From the NCBI GenBank assembly GCA_937927725.1, contig CALBSE010000073.1:1-23935 (forward strand): a stretch of DNA of 23,935 nt. The letters run 5' to 3'. Shown here in pieces: positions 14,499-21,528 of this stretch (position 1 is its first letter; each line of letters starts with the position of its first letter). This DNA comes from an uncultured Actinomycetes bacterium (GTDB lineage Bacteria; Actinomycetota; Acidimicrobiia; Acidimicrobiales; Acidimicrobilacustridaceae). Under the pieces are notes generated by a model. It was not told the DNA's origin. It saw only the letters and a program-made list of their open reading frames with translations, and searched no databases. Made by a program: the position numbers and the translations under genes.

Positions 14499-15605
14499 CT
14501 AGTTCTCGAAGGTTGCTTGGGTTCTTGGCCGTCCACCAGGCCCGCTGTAGGCGAGCCCCACGCCGGGAGTGACTGCAAAGGTCACCGGAGGCATCGAGGC
14601 GATGGCGTCATGCCACGAAGAAATCAATTGGTCTTCAGCGGCGTAATCAAACGGATCGGTGAGCACGTATTCCTCGGGAGCGCCCGGAGCGATTGGGTTT
14701 TCCACGAGCCAGCGCGCCGTTCGGGCCACCGCTTGTCGGGCTGGTACAAGGTCGCGATAGCCAAGTCGTGTCTGCAATAACGACGTATCGAGCACCCGAT
14801 GAGTCGGCGAGGGCTGGGCAAGCAACGGCCGAGCTGGCACCGCAAGTTCGAACGGCATTGAAACGATCTCGAGTTCTGCTCCAAGTTCTGTCGCGATGAT
14901 TTCGATGACCTGACGGATCGTGAGCACTTCATCGTCACCGCAATTAAATGCCAAACCCGCAGCAGCGTCAGGATGATCGACGCCACACAGCACCGCATGC
15001 GCGAGGTTCTCCGTATAGCCGTGATGATGCAGAGTGAGACCGTCATCGGGTACAACGATCTGTCGACGTCCATCCAGAATGCGTCGGACAATGCTCCATT
15101 CGCGCGGCACAACCTGAAGCGGACCGTACGCGTAGGGATACCGGAAGTGCGCCGCATTCGGCTGATTCGCGAAAACAAACTCTTCGGTCCGTGCAACGCG
15201 ATATCCCTTTTCGTCTTCTTCGGGGCTCGCGACGACCGGCGCTGATTCGCTCACCGGTACCGGAAGACCTTCCGGCGTGAACAACCAAGGATTCATCCAA
15301 CCCCGAATCGCAGGTACACCCCCGACGGAAACGAAGCGCTCAGTGCGGCCCACCATAAATTCTGCGATGCGACGAAGCCGTCCGTACATCACCACGGTGA
15401 GATCCCACGTTCGATCCCCCATCGCTTCCGCTAACGACTCCATGTCATAGGGATCGGCGTGAATGTGCTCAATATCGGCCGGCGTTTCGAGCCGTTCATG
15501 GGTACCCCGGTGGAGGATGACGACCTCGTGACCTCGGTCCATGAGCCCCCGAACCAAGTGGATGCCCGTTGGTCCTGTTCCGCCAATCACCAGTGTGCGT
15601 GTCAT
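14499..15605 (-). CDS. NAD-dependent epimerase/dehydratase-like (extended SDR) protein
   Basis: This extended-SDR protein has 368 residues. The nucleotide motif GGTGPTG is at 8-14, and the Arg-containing beta-2 end (HRGTHER, 32-38) suggests NADP(H). A RYPYAYGP motif near 155-162 and a C-terminal domain with THRVLDTSLLQTRLGYRD (substrate-side helix of the epimerase fold) follow. The usual YxxxK reads Tyr135-x-x-x-Arg139 (GYRVARTEE), so the catalytic lysine looks replaced. It may be a binding or non-canonical member, as in CSP41/isoflavone-reductase-like atypical SDRs. It is probably co-transcribed with the DapB-like gene downstream and diverges from the SDR at 15739. The function is unknown. 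Confidence 0.7.
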   Translation of the reverse strand: MTRTLVIGGTGPTGIHLVRGLMDRGHEVVILHRGTHERLETPADIEHIHADPYDMESLAEAMGDRTWDLTVVMYGRLRRIAEFMVGRTERFVSVGGVPAIRGWMNPWLFTPEGLPVPVSESAPVVASPEEDEKGYRVARTEEFVFANQPNAAHFRYPYAYGPLQVVPREWSIVRRILDGRRQIVVPDDGLTLHHHGYTENLAHAVLCGVDHPDAAAGLAFNCGDDEVLTIRQVIEIIATELGAELEIVSMPFELAVPARPLLAQPSPTHRVLDTSLLQTRLGYRDLVPARQAVARTARWLVENPIAPGAPEEYVLTDPFDYAAEDQLISSWHDAIASMPPVTFAVTPGVGLAYSGPGGRPRTQATFEN

Positions 15606-15738
15606 ATCTCGCTCTCATCATCCGGCGGCGTTTGTGTGCCGACCCTACAAGCAGTGCAGTTCCTGCTTGCGAGTCAACAAGGCCATCAGTGCCGTGGTAG
15701 CAATTTCTCTCAGCGTTGCGCTGCCGCAAGGGGGAATC

Positions 15739-16521
15739 ATGATTCTGGAAAACAAGGTCTCAATCATTTCGGGTATCGGACCAGGTCTCGGGCAGGAACT
15801 GGCCTACGCCTTCGCTCGTGAAGGTTCCGACGTCGTCCTCGTCGCTCGAACCGAATCGAAGCTCCAAGAGGTCGCCGACGAGATCTCTCGTCAATGGCCC
15901 GAGCGTCGAGCACTGGTTTGCCCCACCGACATTTCGGATGCAGAACAAACCCAACGCATGGTCGACGCAACAATCGCCGAGTTCGGCCGTATCGACTGCC
16001 TTGTGAACAGCGCTTACGTTCCGCCACCGTTCAAGATGTTTGAAGATGCGAATTTCGACGACTGGCGGAAGTCCTTCGACATCACGGTGTTTGGAACGCT
16101 CCAACTCACCCAACAAGTCGTCCCTCATATGAAAACCAATGGTGGCGGTTCCATCGTGTTTGTGAACTCGATGATCCAAAAAAAGCCGTTGGCGACGCAG
16201 TCTGGTTATGCAACCTCGAAGGGCGCCCTCACCGTTGCTGCCCGCATGCTGGCCAAGGAACTCGGTGCACATCACATCCGTGTGAATTCAACGTTCATGG
16301 GATGGATGTGGGGTCCTCCGGTTGAGGGATATGTCAACTACGCCGTCAGCACCGGCCAAGATCGCGATGCCGTCATCGCCGAAATCACGAAAGACATTCC
16401 CCTTGGCATCATTCCTGACGACGCCGATTGCGCAAACGCAGTTGCGTTCCTCGCCTCAGATCTCGCCAGCGTGATCACCGGTGCGGAACTCGACGTCAAT
16501 GGCGGCGAGATGATGCTCTGA
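15739..16521 (+). CDS. Short-chain dehydrogenase/reductase (classical SDR)
   Basis: The protein has 260 residues. The cofactor motif reads SGIGPGLG (11-18), with Ser in place of the usual Thr. NSAY (90-93) stands where NNAG/NAGG is usual, and the catalytic residues are Ser144 (VNSM), Tyr157 and Lys161 (YATSK). The C-terminus, GAELDVNGGEMML, is the normal SDR end. It probably oxidises or reduces a hydroxy/oxo group with NAD(P). The start at ATG 15739 is supported by a strong AAGGGGGA ribosome site. The frame is open to 15541, but that part overlaps the opposite epimerase gene and lacks similarity. The gene lies 64 bp upstream of the Ddn-family gene. The variant NSAY and SGIG motifs are seen in actinobacterial lipid-catabolism SDRs, so they need not mean inactivity. 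Confidence 0.88.
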   Translation: MILENKVSIISGIGPGLGQELAYAFAREGSDVVLVARTESKLQEVADEISRQWPERRALVCPTDISDAEQTQRMVDATIAEFGRIDCLVNSAYVPPPFKMFEDANFDDWRKSFDITVFGTLQLTQQVVPHMKTNGGGSIVFVNSMIQKKPLATQSGYATSKGALTVAARMLAKELGAHHIRVNSTFMGWMWGPPVEGYVNYAVSTGQDRDAVIAEITKDIPLGIIPDDADCANAVAFLASDLASVITGAELDVNGGEMML

Positions 16522-16585
16522 TCGAGCACCTGCGCGACCTCAACATCTGACACAATCACCCGAAACGAAATCGAGGAGGACCACG

Positions 16586-17068
16586 ATGCCTACCGAACAG
16601 CACGCTGAGATGCTCTGGGAGACCCCCAGCCACGAAGAGATCATTGGAATCACCAAGAGTCACGTCGAAGCCATGGAAACCATGAACATCGACGAGGTCT
16701 GGGTGCAAGCTGGAATGCACCATGTCATGCTTCGCACGATCGGTCGCAAGTCAGGCAACGAACACAAGATCGCCCTTCCCTACTGGCGCGACCCCGAAGG
16801 CGTTCGCATCGTCGTCGCTTCCTACGCCGGTCACGAAAAGCACCCCGCGTGGTTTCTCAACCTGCGCGATCGCGACGCAAACCCCGAGGTGTACGTGAAA
16901 GTCCAGGACGGTGAGTTCTGGTCAGTGCCCGACATCCTCGACGAAGGCCCCGAACACGATCGCATCTGGGAACTGCTGTGCGACGACCGCGCTTGGTACC
17001 GCGATTACCAAAAGAAGTGCAACCGAACGATTCCGTTGGTTCGTCTTCCAGAAACGCGTCCGGCCTGA
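16586..17068 (+). CDS. Deazaflavin (F420)-dependent nitroreductase family protein (Ddn-like)
   Basis: The small protein (160 residues) belongs to the Ddn/F420-dependent split-barrel family. The core motif is LRTIGRKSG (49-57), then a VASYAGHEKHPAWFLNL segment ending near residue 93 and NPEVYVKV after it, which is the conserved family order. Members use reduced F420 to reduce quinones, nitroimidazoles and other electrophiles; some only bind F420. Its presence supports an F420-making actinobacterium. A very strong GAGGAGGA ribosome site (16573-16580) lies 5 nt before the ATG. It has an unusually long N-terminal lead (~45 residues) before the core. It is in line with the SDR at 15739. Confidence 0.85.
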   Translation: MPTEQHAEMLWETPSHEEIIGITKSHVEAMETMNIDEVWVQAGMHHVMLRTIGRKSGNEHKIALPYWRDPEGVRIVVASYAGHEKHPAWFLNLRDRDANPEVYVKVQDGEFWSVPDILDEGPEHDRIWELLCDDRAWYRDYQKKCNRTIPLVRLPETRPA

Positions 17069-17077
17069 GATTCAGGC
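17063..17077. terminator. Short hairpin containing the Ddn-family stop codon
   Basis: GCCTGA (17063-17068) pairs with TCAGGC (17072-17077) over a 3-nt loop. The left arm ends with the stop codon of the Ddn-like gene. It is the first of two adjacent stems in this convergent junction. Confidence 0.35.
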
Positions 17078-17087
17078 AGGACACGCT

Positions 17088-17109
17088 CGACTGACGGGAT
17101 CGTCAGTCG
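17088..17109. terminator. Bidirectional terminator hairpin, 9-bp perfect stem
   Basis: CGACTGACG (17088-17096) and CGTCAGTCG (17101-17109) form a perfect 9-bp stem with a GGAT loop. The right arm overlaps the stop codon (17103-17105) of the minus-strand DsbA-like gene. There is no U-tract. This is the strongest hairpin I noticed in the window and its arms resemble those at 10099-10120. Confidence 0.55.
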
Positions 17110-17816
17110 CAACCTTCAGGACCACAGACCTCGCCCCCGATGAGCACCTCGAGGGCGGGTTCGCGTTCGGACCAGACTCGGTCGAGCACCTGAAGCAGCA
17201 CTTCCGGTGGTTGGGCTCCTGCAACCGCTAGACGACGATCGAACACAAAGAAGGGCACGCCCGTGATCTGCATCGACGCAGCGGTTGCCTCATCGATTCG
17301 GACCTCGTCCGCAAATGCATCGGTCGTGAGTACCGCAGCAACTTCGTCGGCATCGAGCCCTGCATCGACAGCCAAGCGTTCAACGACTTCGGGGAGACCA
17401 ATCGCTTCGCCTTCAGACAGATACCCGCGCAAGAATCGTTCTTTGACCTGCGTTTGAATTCCGCGCGCAGCACCAAGATGAATCACGCGGTGCGCATCGA
17501 ATGTGTTGCCCGGCTGCACGCGATCGAAATGAAACTCGACGCCGCATTCCGCTCCGGTTGCAGTCATTCGATCGATCATTCCTTGAGCCGCTTCGGGTGA
17601 GGTGCCGTACTTCTTCGACAGCATCCCGACGTAGTCGCCTTGGCGAGCCGCTGGAGCCGTGGGATCAAGTTCGTAGCTATGCCAAACAATCTCAACGTTG
17701 TCCGAATGAGCGAACTCGACGAGCGCTGCATCGAGGTTGGCTTTACCAATGGCGCACCATGGGCACACAACGTCCGACCAGATATCGACTCGTAGGGTTT
17801 CCGTTGTTGCGCTCAT
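17103..17816 (-). CDS. FrnE/DsbA-family thioredoxin-fold oxidoreductase
   Basis: This 237-residue protein has a thioredoxin fold with a helical insertion typical of the FrnE/2-hydroxychromene-2-carboxylate isomerase-like DsbA family. The active site CPWC (Cys18-Cys21) is in WSDVVCPWCAIG. The helical insert has FDAHRVIHLG, and the cis-Pro loop is ITGVPFFVFD. No signal peptide is present, so it acts in the cytoplasm, probably as a dithiol-disulfide oxidoreductase. A second cysteine pair closes the protein (CGPEGC, Cys231/Cys236), as in FrnE proteins with an extra C-terminal disulfide. The start is ATG 17816, which has a GGAGAG site 6 nt upstream; an 18-residue upstream extension has no ribosome site. 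It stands alone, diverging from the MFS gene. Confidence 0.88.
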   Translation of the reverse strand: MSATTETLRVDIWSDVVCPWCAIGKANLDAALVEFAHSDNVEIVWHSYELDPTAPAARQGDYVGMLSKKYGTSPEAAQGMIDRMTATGAECGVEFHFDRVQPGNTFDAHRVIHLGAARGIQTQVKERFLRGYLSEGEAIGLPEVVERLAVDAGLDADEVAAVLTTDAFADEVRIDEATAASMQITGVPFFVFDRRLAVAGAQPPEVLLQVLDRVWSEREPALEVLIGGEVCGPEGCD

Positions 17817-17842
17817 GATCTCTCCAGTGGCTTGAATTGCTG

Positions 17843-17848
17843 AGCGTA
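17843..17848 (-). promoter_or_regulatory. Candidate -10 box of the FrnE-like gene
   Basis: TACGCT (reading minus) fits TANNNT and would give a leader of about 20 nt that still holds the GGAGAG ribosome site. No clear -35 is seen. Confidence 0.3.
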
Positions 17849-17900
17849 CCGGCCAATCCACAGCCACCACGAGGAGCTATCTCACGAATCCACCCACGGC

Positions 17901-17914
17901 TAGGTTGAGTCAAC
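17901..17914 (+). promoter_or_regulatory. Candidate -10 box and overlapping dyad before the MFS gene
   Basis: TAGGTT (17901-17906) fits TANNNT. It is overlapped by the odd palindrome GTTGAGTCAAC (17904-17914), and a GGGGGA ribosome site follows at 17920-17925. The dyad sits where an operator could block the start of transcription. It is short enough to arise by chance. Confidence 0.3.
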
Positions 17915-17931
17915 TCTTTGGGGGAAGCGAT

Positions 17932-19134
17932 ATGGAAGACGGCAGACCGACGCCGGAGACAACCGAACCTGCGCACCCCCTCACTCGAGCGATGGTGTTG
18001 TTGTTTCTCCTCACCGCTCTCATGTCTCTCGGTTACGGAAGCGTGTTCACGCTCCTCGCTGATATCCGTGACAAATACGGATTCACCGATGGTCAGGTTG
18101 GCCTCATTGCATTCGCCGGCCTCTTCACCGGCGTGCTTAGTCAGCTCTTTCTCGCTCGCTTTTCCGACCGCGGGTACGCAGTCGTCATGATGCGGGTGGG
18201 CATTGCAGCTGCAGCATTCGGAATGCTTTGGATGACATTCGCCACGCCGCTCTGGCAGTGGATCGCCGCTCGGCTTCTGCTTGGCCTCGGCTCGGGAATG
18301 GTCGGCCCCGCGATTCGCAGAATCATCATCGCCCGCGATCCTCAACGGGTAGGCGCAAATCTCGGTCGACAAACTGCATTCGATGTTGCCGGTTTCGTTC
18401 TCGGACCGGCGCTTGCAGCAGGCCTTGCTCAACTCTTCGGGCTCCGTGCCCCGTTCATCGTTCTGACCGTTGCCTATGTCGCCGCGATTTTCTTGGTTGG
18501 ACGAGTCACCACGGCAGCGGATGCTGCAGCATCCGAGACACCAACGATCAAGCACCCATCGCTACTGCGACTCCCGGCAATGCAGTCAGCGTTGTTCGCA
18601 GCAATCGCGTTTTACCTCACGATCGGAATGTTTGAAGCGCTTTGGTCGATCCTTCTCCGCGACCAGGGTGCGGCAACGTGGCTCATCGGTGTCACGCTCA
18701 GTTTGTTCACGATCCCAATGATTGTTTTTGCCCCCAAGGGTGGCGCACTCGCTCAACGAATCGGACCGATCCGTGTGGTCACCGTCAGCATCACCGTGGC
18801 AGCAATCGCCACGTGTCTCTATGGATTCCTGCCGCTGTGGTTCCTCATCGTGATTTCAGGCTTCCACGCAATTGCTGATGCCTACACAATGCCTGCGAAC
18901 CAGGTTGCCGTTGCTGTCTCGAGTCCACCCGACCAACTCGCAGCAGGCCAAGGTTTGCTCGGCGCTACTGGACTCGCGATTGCCGCGGCATCGGCACTCA
19001 TTGGCGCCGCCGTTTACGACACGTATGGCCGAGGAGCGATATTTGCGGGCACCGGTGTGCTGATGCTGATTTGCCTCGGTGTCGCTCGTTGGCGCTGGAA
19101 CGCGCAACCCGCACTTCACGACATCACCGGTTAG
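17932..19134 (+). CDS. Major facilitator superfamily transporter
   Basis: This is a 400-residue integral membrane protein with about 12 hydrophobic helices, two six-helix halves and a polar central linker near residues 195-215 (TTAADAAASETPTIKHPS). The loop between helices 2 and 3 reads ARFSDRGYA, a variant of the MFS motif A (GxLaDrxGrk). The GLGSGMVGPAIRRI segment fits helix 4-5. It probably works as a drug or metabolite:H+ antiporter, but the substrate cannot be read. ATG 17932 is chosen for the GGGGGA site 6 nt upstream and a normal short cytoplasmic N-terminus; a TTG at 17905 would add nine residues. The next membrane-protein gene begins 10 bp after its stop. Confidence 0.88.
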   Translation: MEDGRPTPETTEPAHPLTRAMVLLFLLTALMSLGYGSVFTLLADIRDKYGFTDGQVGLIAFAGLFTGVLSQLFLARFSDRGYAVVMMRVGIAAAAFGMLWMTFATPLWQWIAARLLLGLGSGMVGPAIRRIIIARDPQRVGANLGRQTAFDVAGFVLGPALAAGLAQLFGLRAPFIVLTVAYVAAIFLVGRVTTAADAAASETPTIKHPSLLRLPAMQSALFAAIAFYLTIGMFEALWSILLRDQGAATWLIGVTLSLFTIPMIVFAPKGGALAQRIGPIRVVTVSITVAAIATCLYGFLPLWFLIVISGFHAIADAYTMPANQVAVAVSSPPDQLAAGQGLLGATGLAIAAASALIGAAVYDTYGRGAIFAGTGVLMLICLGVARWRWNAQPALHDITG

Positions 19135-19137
19135 CGT
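19132..19137 (+). promoter_or_regulatory. Candidate leaderless -10 box for the GAP-family gene
   Basis: TAGCGT fits TANNNT, includes the MFS stop codon TAG, and ends 7 nt before the ATG at 19145. No ribosome site is present in front of that ATG. Re-initiation after the MFS gene is the alternative. Confidence 0.3.
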
Positions 19138-19144
19138 CGAACCT

Positions 19145-19804
19145 ATGGGCGAACTCCTTTCCAAAGTGATCCCACTTTCGATCGGCGCTGCGTTTAGCCC
19201 GACAGTGCTTGCGCTCGAACTGCTCATACTTTCGGGAAAGCGATCGAAAGCACGGTCCACCGCCTTCGTTGCCGGCGTTCTTTTGGTGTTCGCGGGCCTC
19301 ACTGCACTTGGCTTAGTGGTTTCCCACACCACCTCAGCATCGCCGGCGCAGGAAACAATCACAAAGACCGTTGATGTCCTCGCCGGAGCGCTATTGCTCG
19401 TGCTTGCGCTCGCAACGCTTCTACGGTCGCTTGTTCACGATTCGGTTGCCCCAGTCGATGGCGAAGCAAAAGATGCCAAAAACCCAGGGTTGCTTTCCGC
19501 ATTCCTTCTCGGGATCGCAATCATGGTCTCAAATTTCTCCACGATTCTCCTGTACATCCCCGCAATGCGGTCGATCAGCGCCTCCACGATCTCGACAAGC
19601 GACAAAACTCTTGCTGTCGCTCTTGCCTTTCTCGTCTCAGCTGCGCCGATCCTGCTCATCTACGGATTCGCAGTTGTCTTCCCCAACGTCGCGACCCCAG
19701 CCCTCAACAGATTGCGAGGGTGGATCGATCGCCATCAGCGAACCATCGGCATTTCTGTCGAGGTTGTTTTCGGTGTTTACCTGATCTACAAGGCGTTCAA
19801 GTAG
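19145..19804 (+). CDS. GAP/LysE-type six-helix membrane protein
   Basis: The 219-residue membrane protein has about six hydrophobic helices. It starts MGELLSKVIPLSIGAAFSPT, the 'P-x-x-x-x-x-A-F-S-P' pattern of the actinobacterial GAP (Sap/peptidoglycolipid addressing) family, which is distantly related to LysE exporters. A charged loop with DSVAPVDGEAKDAKNPG (about 99-115) separates the two halves. The second half has GIAIMVSNFSTILLYIPA, consistent with the repeat of the fold. Mycobacterial GAP affects glycopeptidolipid export; other members are uncharacterised. The ATG at 19145 fits the family N-terminus; the frame is open upstream inside the MFS gene. The cargo is unknown, and the MFS neighbour does not point to one. 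Confidence 0.75.
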   Translation: MGELLSKVIPLSIGAAFSPTVLALELLILSGKRSKARSTAFVAGVLLVFAGLTALGLVVSHTTSASPAQETITKTVDVLAGALLLVLALATLLRSLVHDSVAPVDGEAKDAKNPGLLSAFLLGIAIMVSNFSTILLYIPAMRSISASTISTSDKTLAVALAFLVSAAPILLIYGFAVVFPNVATPALNRLRGWIDRHQRTIGISVEVVFGVYLIYKAFK

Positions 19805-19816
19805 CCCAACGCAGAA

Positions 19817-20749
19817 TCACTCGTCAGCAACAAGCGCATACGACTTGTTGCCAGCGACATCAACGGGAATATCGCCCGCCAATGTGATCCGTTCGTGGCA
19901 ACGATGCATGCCAGCAGGAATATCGGTCGGGACAATGTGCGCGGTTGCACGGTTGTCCCAGAACGCGATGCTTCCTGGCTCCCAACGGAAACGCACGGTG
20001 AATTCCTGTCGCTGAAGATGCTCATAGAGCATCGCAAGGATGTGATTGCTCTCTCGGCGAGACAACTCAACGATGTAGTCAGTGAAGTTGGGCTCGACGA
20101 ACAGAACCTTCTCGCCGGTTTCAGGATGCACACGCACCACGGGATGCACGGCGCGCAAAGGGCGAGACATAAACGCCTTCGCCACTTCACCCGGCAATTC
20201 GCCTCGGTCGATCGGAAGCGCATTGTGATTTACGGCGTGAAGACCGTCAATGAACGTTTGAATCTCGGGCGAAAGGAACTTGTAGGCCATCGCAAGATTC
20301 GACCATTGCGTATCCCCGCCGTAGGGAGGAACCACGACTGCCCGGAGAATCGACGCCATCGGCGGGGCTTCAATGAATTTCACATCGGTATGCCAGCGGC
20401 TTTCGATGCGGGTACCCCCCGTCCCCTTCTTTTCTTTGACGTTGGCGGTTCCTTGCTGATTATCGAGGAGCAAGATTTCCGGGTAGTCAGGAAAGGCTGG
20501 CGGAAACGTCGGGTGGCCCGGAAGGGGCTCGCCAAACGCTCGAGCCAGCGCAAGGTGCTGGTCCCGATCAATGAATTGATCGCGGAAGAAAACCACCTTC
20601 CATTGCAAGAGCGCAGCCCGAATCTCGGCGATAACCGCCTGATCAAGAGGCTGTGTCAGATCAACACCAAAGATTTCGGCACCGGTGTAGCCAGTCATCG
20701 GACGGATATCGAGACCGAGTTCGGTCGCGCGTGACGCCTGCTGATTCAT
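19817..20749 (-). CDS. TauD/TfdA-family Fe(II)/2-oxoglutarate dioxygenase
   Basis: The protein has 310 residues. The iron ligands are His120-x-Asp122 (RWHTDVKF) and His271 (RATAHIVPTD), with the 2-oxoglutarate arginine in MHRCHERITL (Arg283 or Arg287). The N-terminus (GAEIFGVDLTQPLD) and the GHPTFPPAFPDYPEI stretch are typical of the taurine dioxygenase/2,4-D dioxygenase family, which hydroxylates sulfonates, phenoxyacetates, alkyl sulfates or carnitine-like substrates. The substrate is not evident, and no sulfonate transport genes are near. An AAGGGGG ribosome site (20754-20760) fixes the start at ATG 20749. The gene is monocistronic, converging with the GAP gene (12 bp) and diverging from the lipoprotein gene. 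Confidence 0.9.
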   Translation of the reverse strand: MNQQASRATELGLDIRPMTGYTGAEIFGVDLTQPLDQAVIAEIRAALLQWKVVFFRDQFIDRDQHLALARAFGEPLPGHPTFPPAFPDYPEILLLDNQQGTANVKEKKGTGGTRIESRWHTDVKFIEAPPMASILRAVVVPPYGGDTQWSNLAMAYKFLSPEIQTFIDGLHAVNHNALPIDRGELPGEVAKAFMSRPLRAVHPVVRVHPETGEKVLFVEPNFTDYIVELSRRESNHILAMLYEHLQRQEFTVRFRWEPGSIAFWDNRATAHIVPTDIPAGMHRCHERITLAGDIPVDVAGNKSYALVADE

Positions 20750-20776
20750 GTTTCCCCCTTCGTCGTTACTACGGGC

Positions 20777-20782
20777 ACGATA
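20777..20782 (-). promoter_or_regulatory. Candidate -10 box of the TauD-family gene
   Basis: TATCGT (reading minus) fits TANNNT and is identical to the box in front of the aldolase gene at 5662-5667. A TTGGCA (20808-20803) lies upstream but at a long spacing of about 20 bp. Confidence 0.3.
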
Positions 20783-20845
20783 CGACACATCTCCGGAACC
20801 GTTGCCAAAAGTGACGTGCCGCAACATGGCCCGCGTCTAGTGCTC

Positions 20846-20851
20846 TACTTT
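20846..20851 (+). promoter_or_regulatory. Candidate -10 box of the lipoprotein gene
   Basis: TACTTT fits TANNNT and would leave a leader of about 25 nt, with a GGAG at 20875-20878 as ribosome site. No -35 was recognised. Confidence 0.3.
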
Positions 20852-20883
20852 GCGAGTTCATCGAGATTGTTTCTGGAGATCAC

Positions 20884-21513
20884 ATGACCCCCCGGTCGAG
20901 CCACAAGCGAGCCGTTTCAGTACTCGTTCTTCTTACTGTCATTTCGATCGGGATTGCGGCCTGCGGTGGTTCTTCGTCAAAGGCCACGGAAACGACCACG
21001 ACGCAAGAGCCGGCTACCACAACCACTGCTCCACCAACCACGACGACAACAGTCGATCCCGGCACTCTTCCGCAGACCGACGAGAAACCATCTGGAACAG
21101 GCGCCGAGTTCGAAGCCCGGATGAAGACTCTCGCAAACGCGATCATCAACAACACGCCCGATTCGGCGATCTCCACCTTCTTCCCGATCTCCGCATACAA
21201 GCAGACCAAGAAGAACACTGACCCCGCTGCTGATTGGAAAAATCGCCTCATCGCCAACTTCAAAGTCGATGTCGCTGATGCCAATAAGAAACTCGGAGCA
21301 AACGCAAAGAACGCCGTCTTCACGGGCGTCACGGTTCCCAACACTGCCGTTTGGGTCAAGGCCGGCGAGGAATACAACGTCGGACCGTATTGGCGAGTAT
21401 TTAAAACTCAGATGAACTTCACCGTCGACGGAAAGAACGTACAAATTCCGATCGAGTCAATGATTTCTTGGCGTGGCCAGTGGTACGTCGTGCACCTAGG
21501 AACGATCCGCTAG
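20884..21513 (+). CDS. Secreted lipoprotein with Thr-rich linker, function unknown
   Basis: The 209-residue protein has a lipoprotein signal peptide: positive n-region (RSSHKR), hydrophobic stretch VSVLVLLTVISIGI and lipobox I-A-A-C with Cys27. After the lipidated cysteine comes a Thr/Pro/Ala linker (about 36-57), then a globular domain of ~150 residues. The domain has an aromatic C-terminus with SMISWRGQWYVVHLG, which recalls NTF2/nuclear-transport-factor-like small domains, but I do not recognise the family. Such Thr-rich linkers are common in surface lipoproteins of actinobacteria and let the domain reach across the wall. A GGAGATCAC site precedes ATG 20884. It is single, diverging from the TauD-family gene. 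Confidence 0.8.
   Translation: MTPRSSHKRAVSVLVLLTVISIGIAACGGSSSKATETTTTQEPATTTTAPPTTTTTVDPGTLPQTDEKPSGTGAEFEARMKTLANAIINNTPDSAISTFFPISAYKQTKKNTDPAADWKNRLIANFKVDVADANKKLGANAKNAVFTGVTVPNTAVWVKAGEEYNVGPYWRVFKTQMNFTVDGKNVQIPIESMISWRGQWYVVHLGTIR
20989..21054 (+). repeat. Low-complexity Thr-codon tract (ACN)
   Basis: A run of ACC/ACG/ACA codons encodes the Thr-rich linker of the lipoprotein. It is imperfect and coding, not a separate repeat element, but it may vary in length between strains. Confidence 0.6.
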
Positions 21514-21528
21514 CAGCAGAGACGCTGA

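Noticed and set aside
15541..15738. Longer start for the SDR at 15739
   Set aside because: It overlaps the opposite epimerase gene; the strong ribosome site and cofactor motif place the start at 15739.
17743..18555. 270-residue open frame on the minus strand
   Set aside because: It is antisense to the MFS gene, with a Cys/Glu/Arg-rich composition typical of shadow frames and no recognisable domain.
19817..20749. Sulfonate (taurine) utilisation locus
   Set aside because: Only a single TauD/TfdA-family gene is present, with no transporter or regulator, so the specific substrate claim is not supported.
20989..21054. Tandem repeat or CRISPR-like array
   Set aside because: The repetition is only degenerate Thr codons in the lipoprotein linker; there are no spaced direct repeats.
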